A stretch of 15,788 nt of DNA from contig JAEOSP010000658.1 of assembly GCA_016840305.1 (NCBI GenBank), forward strand, positions 1-15,788, in the 5' to 3' direction. Below are positions 7,202-13,340 of this stretch, piece after piece; position 1 is the first letter of the stretch; each line of letters begins with the position of its first letter. Source of the stretch: Candidatus Hodarchaeota archaeon (GTDB lineage: Archaea; Asgardarchaeota; Heimdallarchaeia; Hodarchaeales; Hodarchaeaceae). The notes beneath the pieces were generated by a model. The model saw only the letters and a list, made by a program, of their open reading frames with translations, did no database searches and was not told the DNA's origin. The position numbers were made by a program, and so were the translations under genes.

Positions 7202-7894
7202 TTATCTAAAAGCTAAATGCAGAATGATAAATAAAGCACCTATAGATGTAATAATTAGTTGTAAGTGAATTGCACGACCAATTTTGGAAGTTCGTTTTGT
7301 GAGGGGAAGATGACTTTTGAAACGGAATCTCAACAATATTCCCGCAATTGAGAGATAGATTCCAGAAAGCATTGAAATCCAAGAAAAGAAGAAACTCATT
7401 CCATCATGCTCAGGAAATAATCCAATCATGTGAAGAACAACTAGTATACAAGCAGAAATACCACCTATTGTATGAAGATTGATCAATATTCTTCTGATCA
7501 GAAAGTACAAATTTCGACTCTTTTTACTAAGAAGTTTTTGTTGCTCCTGATCAGTGCTAATATCTTTACCCCTTGAGAGGAATTTCAAAAGAAAATACTG
7601 AATCAATTCACGAAAATAAGTCCAAATAATAAATGGTAGAACAAAGCCAACAAGAAGAGCTATTGTAATAGGCCCAAATTTTTCTGCAAAATCCTCATCA
7701 CCCTCTATTTCTTCACCTTCAATATCCTCAAAAGTAATTACCAAATTTGGCTTAACAACAAAAACACTCACAGCAAATAGTATGACTAATAATAAAGAAA
7801 AAAATAATGACTTAGGATAACGAACCTGTTTACCAATAGAATCAGTAATGGTTTTTTTTGAGAGAGTGGTAATTTTCCTTATCTCTTCTGACAT
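7202..7894 (-). CDS. Five-TM membrane protein with paired helix histidines (possible b-type cytochrome)
   Basis: A 230 aa protein with hydrophobic segments near residues 29-49, 76-94, 137-160, 166-189 and 208-228. Between the first two is a strongly acidic stretch (56-69, rich in Glu/Asp). TM3 carries His141 and His155 (LHTIGG...VVLHMIG) and TM5 carries His210 and His226 (IHLQLI...IILHLAF), one near each end of each helix. With TM4 between them, TM3 and TM5 run the same way, so 141/210 and 155/226 could each clamp a heme b, as in cytochrome b561- or ferric-reductase-like proteins. That is inference from spacing; no family was recognised with certainty. No SD is visible, and a TATA-like box about 27 bases upstream suggests leaderless transcription. 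The small frameshifted membrane gene follows 39 bases downstream. Confidence 0.75.
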   Translation of the reverse strand: MSEEIRKITTLSKKTITDSIGKQVRYPKSLFFSLLLVILFAVSVFVVKPNLVITFEDIEGEEIEGDEDFAEKFGPITIALLVGFVLPFIIWTYFRELIQYFLLKFLSRGKDISTDQEQQKLLSKKSRNLYFLIRRILINLHTIGGISACILVVLHMIGLFPEHDGMSFFFSWISMLSGIYLSIAGILLRFRFKSHLPLTKRTSKIGRAIHLQLIITSIGALFIILHLAFR

Positions 7895-7914
7895 ATATCA
7901 GGAAATGTATCGAG

Positions 7915-7926
7915 ATTTTTTATATC
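7915..7926 (-). promoter_or_regulatory. TATA box of the five-TM membrane gene
   Basis: GATATAAAAAAT on the minus strand is centred about 27 bases before the ATG at 7894. That is the spacing expected between an archaeal TATA box and the start site, so the transcript would begin at or next to the ATG. This agrees with the lack of a ribosome binding site. Confidence 0.45.
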
Positions 7927-7987
7927 TAATTAAAAACGAATAACAGTTGCTGTACAATGTAAAAATAAGAAAAATGTAAGTAAATAT

Positions 7988-8017
7988 AATCGAAAATAGT
8001 TCAATCGAAAATAGTTT
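7988..8017. repeat. 15-bp tandem duplication
   Basis: AATCGAAAATAGTT occurs twice, at 7988-8001 and 8003-8016, as two adjacent 15-base units in the gap between divergent genes. No function is evident; it could be a recent slippage product or a pair of binding sites. Confidence 0.6.
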
Positions 8018-8110
8018 TATTAGGTTAAGAGTACATATTATGTCATTTATTTTGATTTAAGTATCATATTACTAAATAATTCATTGAAGAATCAATATTT
8101 CAGATAGCGA

Positions 8111-8120
8111 TAAATTTATA
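8111..8120 (+). promoter_or_regulatory. TATA-box candidate for the 8176-9322 operon
   Basis: TAAATTTATA preceded by GCGA resembles an archaeal BRE/TATA. Initiation about 25 bases downstream would fall near 8141, inside the left half of the 8133-8168 palindrome. The assignment rests on resemblance and spacing. Confidence 0.4.
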
Positions 8121-8130
8121 ACATATGTTA
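8119..8130. promoter_or_regulatory. 12-bp perfect palindrome overlapping the predicted TATA box
   Basis: TAACATATGTTA is perfectly self-complementary. It overlaps the end of the TATA candidate and stands two bases before the larger interrupted palindrome. Its half-site GTTA also occurs in the centre of that palindrome, so both may be sites for the same regulator (inference). Confidence 0.45.
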
Positions 8131-8132
8131 AA

Positions 8133-8168
8133 CACTTGTTGTATCGTGTTAACAAATCACAACAAGTG
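8133..8168. promoter_or_regulatory. 36-bp nested palindrome, probable operator
   Basis: The arms CACTTGTTGT (8133-8142) and ACAACAAGTG (8159-8168) are perfect inverses, and the 8-base palindrome TGTTAACA (8147-8154) has exactly the same centre (8150/8151). In all, 28 of 36 positions are symmetrical. The right arm overlaps a GTGA ribosome-binding-site remnant and ends 7 bases before ATG 8176. The element covers the predicted transcription start, a good position for a repressor site. An RNA hairpin is the alternative. Confidence 0.6.
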
Positions 8169-8175
8169 AATTAAT

Positions 8176-8370
8176 ATGATCAAAAAAGCCAAAAATAGTT
8201 TAGAAGGCTTATCTTGCTTAGATACTACTAAATATATCAAAATGGCTAAGAGAATCAAAGAAGAACACGAAAATCCATCAAAGGAACCAGATTATGTATT
8301 GAAACATGTGTCTAATATGAACCCTGGAACAGTTAAGCATTTATTCAATAGTATTAAGAATTACATCTAG
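8176..8370 (+). CDS. Small unknown protein (64 aa), first gene of the ribbon-helix-helix operon
   Basis: No family was recognised. The product is 64 aa, basic (17 Lys/Arg) and probably helical, with a middle stretch KMAKRIKEEHENPSKEPDYV, one Cys (residue 14) and no membrane segment. Support for a real gene is context: an ATG preceded by GTGA at 6-base spacing, a TATA-like box and large palindrome directly upstream, and the ribbon-helix-helix gene starting only 13 bases after its TAG stop. The pairing of a small protein with a following DNA-binding protein recalls the order of some toxin-antitoxin or repressor modules, but nothing in the sequence identifies a toxin. Confidence 0.6.
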   Translation: MIKKAKNSLEGLSCLDTTKYIKMAKRIKEEHENPSKEPDYVLKHVSNMNPGTVKHLFNSIKNYI

Positions 8371-8383
8371 GAATTGAATTGAA

Positions 8384-9322
8384 ATGAACGAACCATTTAA
8401 TGAAAAAAGAAAAGATAACGACTTTGAAGATTGGGTTGCCAATTCAGAAAAAGAAACTTTTGAGGATGAAGATGATGAGATAGATGATGAAACAGATGAA
8501 ACTTCTCCTGATCCTATAAAAGAGAAATTTAGAAAGACTACTGAAAAAAAATTTCGTCGTTTGGATCCTGCTAGATCTGTGAGATCCAAAAAATCTCATA
8601 TGCCTCCTAGACCTCCATTACCTCCTATGCCCCCACTCCCTCCTGGAGTGGAAGTTCATAGATCTGAAAAAGTAATTGGAATTAGGGGTTTAGACGAACG
8701 ATTATATAGAGAGATAAGTAGAATTGCCAAAAAGAATGGTGTAAGTGTTGCAGAATTAATAAATCCGTTGTTAGCGAAGTATCGATTTAATTCAGAAAGT
8801 GAGAATGGAAGTACTATAAGTAATATTAAAACGCTTGAACTTAATAACGAGGAATTAGTCAATTTAGATGATGAAACTATCAATCTGGTGAATATTAAGA
8901 GTCTACTCCTAGGTCCTGATATAACGATAGAGACTTTCAAGAAAATTAAAAAGATTGAACAAATCAATAAAATTTGGGTTCCTTCACACCTTTATTTACT
9001 AGTTCTTAAGAAAGCCAAACATTGTAAGAATATTGAAAAGTATAAAGGGGATCATTTACCCTCAGTTTTGCAGAAGAGCTTTGATTCAGACGTTCACCTA
9101 TCAAAAACGTTCTTCGAATATTTTATAGAAACAGGAGAAATGGTTGATTTAACTGTAGGTGGAGAGCTATTTATTGATAATGATATTTCCCTAAGTGATT
9201 TTAAGGAAGTAATATATTCATTGCAAGTTGATGGTGATATTCAAGCTCCCCGTCATTTAATTGGTTATCTATTTGCTAAAGCTGAATGTTACGGTGAAAT
9301 TGAGGAATCTGATAAGTATTAG
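8384..9322 (+). CDS. Ribbon-helix-helix protein with acidic tail, proline-rich linker and duplicated C-terminal unit
   Basis: A 312 aa protein of four parts. Residues 1-45 are very acidic (FEDEDDEIDDETDE). Residues 46-92 are basic, then proline-rich, with repeated PP(L/M)PP. Residues 96-134 (KVIGIRGLDERLYREISRIA, then KKNGVSVAELINPLLAKYRF) fit a ribbon-helix-helix DNA-binding unit: one strand, two helices and a Gly-Val-Ser turn. Residues 148-309 contain two similar strand-helix-strand-helix units, compare NKIWVPSHLYLLVLKKAK (195-212) with GDIQAPRHLIGYLFAKAE (284-301); this C-terminal family was not recognised. Ribbon-helix-helix proteins bind palindromic operators as dimers, so the palindromes at 8119-8168 may be its own target (inference). 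No TM segment or signal peptide is visible. The stop is TAG, backed up by a TGA two codons later. Confidence 0.75.
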   Translation: MNEPFNEKRKDNDFEDWVANSEKETFEDEDDEIDDETDETSPDPIKEKFRKTTEKKFRRLDPARSVRSKKSHMPPRPPLPPMPPLPPGVEVHRSEKVIGIRGLDERLYREISRIAKKNGVSVAELINPLLAKYRFNSESENGSTISNIKTLELNNEELVNLDDETINLVNIKSLLLGPDITIETFKKIKKIEQINKIWVPSHLYLLVLKKAKHCKNIEKYKGDHLPSVLQKSFDSDVHLSKTFFEYFIETGEMVDLTVGGELFIDNDISLSDFKEVIYSLQVDGDIQAPRHLIGYLFAKAECYGEIEESDKY

Positions 9323-9339
9323 AAAGATTGACAAGATAA

Positions 9340-9471
9340 TTATTCTGTTCTATATCTCGTATCCTTTTTCACTTTACTTTTTTCCTTAGAGTAGGCTGAT
9401 GTGAAATTCACGGAATAACAGACCTGACGTGGTAAAATTTTCTTCTTTCCATTATTTTTAGTCATAGGCAT
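9340..9471 (-). CDS. Possible 43 aa basic small protein
   Basis: A short minus-strand frame from ATG 9471 to the stop at 9340-9342, encoding a lysine-rich 43 aa peptide (MPMTKNNGKKKILPRQ..., ending KKDTRYRTE). Nothing was recognised. No good ribosome binding site is visible, and its Lys-rich end is the complement of the T-rich stretch following the ribbon-helix-helix gene, so chance is a serious alternative. Confidence 0.22.
   Translation of the reverse strand: MPMTKNNGKKKILPRQVCYSVNFTSAYSKEKSKVKKDTRYRTE
9363..9383 (+). terminator. T-rich terminator candidate after the ribbon-helix-helix gene
   Basis: Runs of five (9365-9369) and six T (9378-9383) lie about 40-60 bases past the stop at 9322, with no clear hairpin. 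This would suit oligo-T termination in archaea; confidence is low because the region is AT-rich. Confidence 0.3.
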
Positions 9472-9553
9472 AAGCAATCTGGTCATTTTTGTTAAAATAT
9501 TAATTTAATACTTATTGATATATGCAAAAATATGAAAAATATTGTAAACCTAT

Positions 9554-11776
9554 CTATTGAACAAAAACTGAGGAAGCTGCTTCATTAAGAGCATCTCTAA
9601 CGGCATCAGTACGTCCAGTAGATCGAATTTTTGTTATATCATACCAAAGTGGTGAATCTTGTATCTTTTCTATAAATTTATCTAGCTTTTGAATTGCGGA
9701 ATAAGATTGTCCTTGAAAAACATATGCGAAAAGATAGGGACCGACGTTTTTTAACAGGAGAGTATTATTTTGATGTTTAATACGCTCAATAGAACCGCTG
9801 ATTGAAAATGCTTCCCTCATGAAGGCATTTATTGAAGTTAACAAACCTCCAATTAATTGATCTTGAAGAGTAGTAGTTTCTGTTGTAAAAGTGCTTGAGT
9901 ACAAACATAACCCCGCTTCATCCAGGATAAGTACCATGATGGGATCTTCCCCTGGCAGGTCATCATAACTACTCTCCCTCTTTCTTAAAATAGCACCCAT
10001 CATATTTTCTAATTCAGCTAGTTCATATCTTTCGGAGATAGATGCATTTCTTTCTATATAATCGTCCCATTTTGTTAAATCATTAAGTAGAGAATCAAAT
10101 TCATTTGATATTGCTTGAGCTAGTCTATGTAACCCTTTTGTATCAGCAATTAATTGTGCTTGCGTTAATAGATATTGACTTTGTTTTACATCTAATTCTA
10201 ACAGTGCTAATTTTGACTGTAACCTATAGACCTCTGCTAGTCTTGCAAAACTTTGTTGCGACTTAGCTATCGTCAGTAATTTTTCAGATAGTGCCTTTAC
10301 TTCCACTAATACATCTTGATTTCCAGTAGTTCTTAGTTCAAAAAGTAATAATTCAAACAAATTTAGCATTGCATCAACAGTGATCTCATGATTTAACACT
10401 TCAGCATTAGCGATGTTTGTGAGCAATCTTTGAGCTTCAGCCCTTTGAATAACTCGACTGTTCATTTTCAAAACGAGCGCTTTGCACAACTGATACATCT
10501 GAGTTATAACCTTACTGGCTTCTTTTTCATCTATTTGTTCTAATTTCTTTAGGTAATGTTCTGCTGAATCTTTCCTTCCTCCATGGATATAATTTTCTAT
10601 TATGCTTTGAAGGGTTTTTGATAAATCTAGCGGATTTCCTAACTCTTCTTGTATAATCAGAGTTTTTGTTAAATAGGATGCAGCTTCCATATGATCTCCT
10701 TTTAACTGATATAATAATCCAATATTGCTATCACAGATTGCAATTTCATGTTTATTGTCAAGTTCTTCAAGGATCGCTAAACTTTTCTCATAGTAATCTA
10801 ATGCTAGGTCTAATTCACCTTTTACTTGTTGTAGTCTCCCCATGTTGTTCAAACAGATAGCTTTTTCATCTAAACAGTTTAACTCTTCAAAATTATTTAA
10901 GCTTCTTTTATAATAATCCATTGCAGAGTCTAAATCCCCACGGCCTTCTATTATCAGACCGATGTTTAATAAAAGAACTGTACTTAGTTTCATTTGACCT
11001 AGTTTTTCGCTGAATTTTTGCCCTCTCAAATAGTACTCTAACGCTTGATCCAAATCACCTTGTTGCCATAAAATCTGTCCAATGTTGTTCAATAATTTAA
11101 CAATTGATGTTGAATTATCTAAAGTCTCAAAAAGTTTTAAGCTCCTCTTAAAGTACTCTAAGGATGACATGTAATCACCCTTCATTCCATTAAGAATACC
11201 GAGTTCATTTAAAAGTATGGCTTTTTCATATGCTGTACCTAGTTCTTCAGAGATTAACAGAGCTTTATTGAAAGTTGCAACTGCTTCTTTAAATTCTCCT
11301 TTTTTTCGATTTATTTTTCCACGATAATAATAAAGCATTGATTCTCTTATTTTCTTCTCTTTTTTACTAACCCTTCTTGTTTTTTTGAGAATTGAATGAA
11401 CCTCTTGGATAAGTTTCTTAGTGCTTTCAGCTTCATTAAGGTAAAACCTTGCCACAGTTTGTGCAATTAATGAGTCTATAACCAATAATGGGTTTTCAAA
11501 ATCTTTACACTTATTATTTACTTCTATAGCTAGTTTTAATGCTTCTTGCTTTTCCCCTTTCTCCGAAAGAATTCGACTTTTAATGATCAATGAATGATTT
11601 TTCTGAATCTCTTCCAGATCATCATGCTGGATAATATTTTCTATAACTTGGAGTGCATCGTCATATTGGCCTGCATAGAATAGAGTCATTGCTTCCTCTT
11701 GCGATGTATTTAGAGGTAATGACCAAGATGGTTTCTTTAACTTGTTAAAAATTTCTTTAATCGAGTGATTGAGCAT
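9554..11776 (-). CDS. TPR-repeat protein with C-terminal roadblock/longin-like domain
   Basis: A 740 aa soluble protein. Tetratricopeptide repeats with an exact 40-residue period occupy about 145-400: glycines ending each first helix fall at 160, 200, 240, 280, 320 and 360, followed by units such as DLDSAMDYYKRSLNNFEELN. A more degenerate helical part follows, with further TPR-like segments at 25-85 and 500-560. Residues 611-705 switch to an alpha/beta domain (DPIMVLILDEAGLCLYSS..., LIGGLLTSINAFMREAF, LLLKNVGPYLFAYVFQGQSY). It resembles the roadblock/longin-like domain often placed after TPRs in Asgard archaeal proteins, where a link to small GTPases or sensing is suspected but not shown. No TM segment. 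It starts at ATG 11776 without a clear ribosome binding site and stops with TAG. Partners are unknown; nearby genes do not suggest one. Confidence 0.82.
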   Translation of the reverse strand: MLNHSIKEIFNKLKKPSWSLPLNTSQEEAMTLFYAGQYDDALQVIENIIQHDDLEEIQKNHSLIIKSRILSEKGEKQEALKLAIEVNNKCKDFENPLLVIDSLIAQTVARFYLNEAESTKKLIQEVHSILKKTRRVSKKEKKIRESMLYYYRGKINRKKGEFKEAVATFNKALLISEELGTAYEKAILLNELGILNGMKGDYMSSLEYFKRSLKLFETLDNSTSIVKLLNNIGQILWQQGDLDQALEYYLRGQKFSEKLGQMKLSTVLLLNIGLIIEGRGDLDSAMDYYKRSLNNFEELNCLDEKAICLNNMGRLQQVKGELDLALDYYEKSLAILEELDNKHEIAICDSNIGLLYQLKGDHMEAASYLTKTLIIQEELGNPLDLSKTLQSIIENYIHGGRKDSAEHYLKKLEQIDEKEASKVITQMYQLCKALVLKMNSRVIQRAEAQRLLTNIANAEVLNHEITVDAMLNLFELLLFELRTTGNQDVLVEVKALSEKLLTIAKSQQSFARLAEVYRLQSKLALLELDVKQSQYLLTQAQLIADTKGLHRLAQAISNEFDSLLNDLTKWDDYIERNASISERYELAELENMMGAILRKRESSYDDLPGEDPIMVLILDEAGLCLYSSTFTTETTTLQDQLIGGLLTSINAFMREAFSISGSIERIKHQNNTLLLKNVGPYLFAYVFQGQSYSAIQKLDKFIEKIQDSPLWYDITKIRSTGRTDAVRDALNEAASSVFVQ

Positions 11777-11847
11777 TCGCGATTCTAATCATATATCCGA
11801 CAATGCATTGATTAATTTTCCCATTTCGGTTTAGATTGAGAATTTCC

Positions 11848-11884
11848 AAAAAAAAAAGAAATAACTACTGATGTGAATCAGTAG
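11848..11884 (-). terminator. Hairpin plus oligo-T terminator of the beta-helix gene
   Basis: On the minus strand, 20 bases after the stop at 11905, CTACTGAT and ATCAGTAG form a perfect 8-bp stem (11884-11877 with 11872-11865) with a 4-base loop. After a 7-base gap come ten T (11857-11848). The form is that of a bacterial intrinsic terminator; archaea need mainly the T-run. Confidence 0.65.
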
Positions 11885-11904
11885 ATTGTTTCAATATGTT
11901 TTTG

Positions 11905-12882
11905 TTAGTTTTTACGTCTTTTACGAATACTTAACCATCCGAAACTACCAATACTTAACAAAGACCCGATTATTGTCCATGCAGGTGTGATTGTTGATGT
12001 TGATGTTTCAATTCCATTGTTAATTTGGAAAACATCATCTGAATTATCACTTACTACTGATCCTACTTGATCAACAGCTACTACTTGAATCAAATATTCT
12101 GATCCATCTACTACGGTTTTTGTATCCCACTTAATATTCAGTAATTTTTGACCAGTTGGATCTGTGCTTGTCGTCATTTGATCGAATGGAATAATGAACC
12201 AATCTGATCCTGCATCAGCAGAATAAAACACATAATAACTGATGAACTCAGGATATTTCTCGTTGCTGGGTTCATACCATTGTATAGTGATCTCACCTGA
12301 TAAGGTTTCTCCTCCATTTGGATAAAAAACTGTTGGTGTAGTAAATTCATAGTCAGGGGGGAAAAAAGGAATAGGAGCTGGTTGAGTATCGCTGTTTTCT
12401 GCTAAACCAGCAAAATAATAGATATCTCCTATTAGATCATTCCAATAATTACCAGTGAAATCGCCGTGTTCTCCATCATCTCTAACTTGAGAATCGCCGT
12501 GTTCTCCATCATCTCTGATTTGACCATCATCGTGTTGTCCATCATCATAAACCCAATTATTAGAATAGAAATCATTCTGAGTTACGAGTGTTTCATCTGA
12601 ATTAAGATCGGCAAAGACTGCATACAATCTATTAACTGAGAAAATATTTCTTTTAATAATGGTTTTATCAGAATCCATTAAATAAAGACCAAGTCCTTCA
12701 TTACCGAACACCGTGTTATCCGTGATAGTATTGTAATCAGAGGGATCCAAGAATATTCCATGACCAGAAGTTGTTCCTTTAATGGAGAACTTAATATCAG
12801 AGGATAATTTATCTCCAACTGGGAATTCACCGTTTTTAGCAATGATATTATGAGTTATATTGCAATAGCTTGAATCTTCCAA
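11905..12882 (-). CDS. C-terminal part of the NosD-like beta-helix surface protein (after the amber codon)
   Basis: The frame is the direct continuation of the preceding gene, cut only by TAG at 12979-12981. The open frame begins right after that codon; TTG 12882 is merely the first conventional start, and 32 good beta-helix residues lie before it. The visible 325 aa hold further parallel beta-helix turns (1-110), a Gly/Asp/His-rich 11-residue repeat (about 112-141), the NosD-type FTGNYWNDL (142-150), an Ig/FN3-like domain (about 182-290: PNGGETLSGEITIQWYEPSN, then YYVFYSADAGSDWF), a short Ser/Thr-rich linker, a hydrophobic segment (302-318) and the basic tail RKRRKN. It is therefore the anchoring end of an exported protein. 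Without the upstream part it has no signal peptide and is unlikely to work alone. Confidence 0.72.
   Translation of the reverse strand: MEDSSYCNITHNIIAKNGEFPVGDKLSSDIKFSIKGTTSGHGIFLDPSDYNTITDNTVFGNEGLGLYLMDSDKTIIKRNIFSVNRLYAVFADLNSDETLVTQNDFYSNNWVYDDGQHDDGQIRDDGEHGDSQVRDDGEHGDFTGNYWNDLIGDIYYFAGLAENSDTQPAPIPFFPPDYEFTTPTVFYPNGGETLSGEITIQWYEPSNEKYPEFISYYVFYSADAGSDWFIIPFDQMTTSTDPTGQKLLNIKWDTKTVVDGSEYLIQVVAVDQVGSVVSDNSDDVFQINNGIETSTSTITPAWTIIGSLLSIGSFGWLSIRKRRKN
12461..12559. repeat. 33-bp coding minisatellite, three units
   Basis: Units at 12461-12493 and 12494-12526 agree at 29 of 33 positions. A third, partial unit follows from 12527. The period equals 11 codons, so copy number can vary without breaking the frame. 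The encoded repeat is (V/I)RDDGEHGDSQ-like, placed just before the conserved FTGNYW turn of the beta-helix protein. Confidence 0.8.
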
Positions 12883-13340
12883 ATAAATACCATTATCATT
12901 CTTAGTAATAGTATTTCCATCAATGAAAGTCTTATCTGATTGAAATAATGAGATTCCATTTAGTACATTATGACTGATCTAGTTATTTCTTATCGTATTA
13001 CCATTAGAGGGATCTAAGAATATTCCATGGCCACTTGTAGTACCCTGAATGCTGAATTTAATGGTTCCAGCATCATATCCACTCGTTAGCAAAGAACCAC
13101 CGTTATAAAGGATAATGTTTCCATCTAGAGTATTATCGTTTGAGTTCTCTAAGAAAACACCATTTTCACCATTCTCTGTTAGTACATTTTCATTGAATTT
13201 GTTATTATTAGCATCGTACAAATAAGCTCCAGATCCAGAATTTCTAAATATATTATTAAATTCAATTATATTACCACTAGACGGGTCTAGAAATATTCCA
13301 TGACCTGAGGTTGTACCCTTGATGGAATAATCAATGTGGC
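12735..13340 (-). repeat. Three copies of a conserved beta-helix segment
   Basis: The segment SI(K/Q)GTTSGHGIFLDPS is encoded near 13271-13340, 13001-13066 and 12735-12795. Copies are about 270 bases apart and almost identical in protein, while the turns between them have diverged. They mark a larger unit of about 90 residues that was duplicated in tandem; the amber codon lies shortly after the second copy. Confidence 0.75.

Noticed and set aside
8341..8967. Ser-rich and Leu/Ile-rich minus-strand frames (8341-8589, 8656-8967)
   Set aside because: They are complements of the acidic and lysine-rich parts of the ribbon-helix-helix gene, which has a consistent domain order; Ser runs arise from reversed GAT/GAA codons.
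8176..9322. Classical toxin-antitoxin pair
   Set aside because: The 64 aa protein shows no toxin motif and the ribbon-helix-helix protein is far longer than an antitoxin, so only operon structure and a probable operator are claimed.
12461..12559. CRISPR-like array
   Set aside because: The 33-bp units are directly adjacent without spacers and encode an in-frame peptide repeat.
12979..12981. Genome-wide pyrrolysine-style amber recoding
   Set aside because: TAG is the normal end of four other genes in the window, two of them with another stop a few codons later. A local event remains possible and is listed as a finding.
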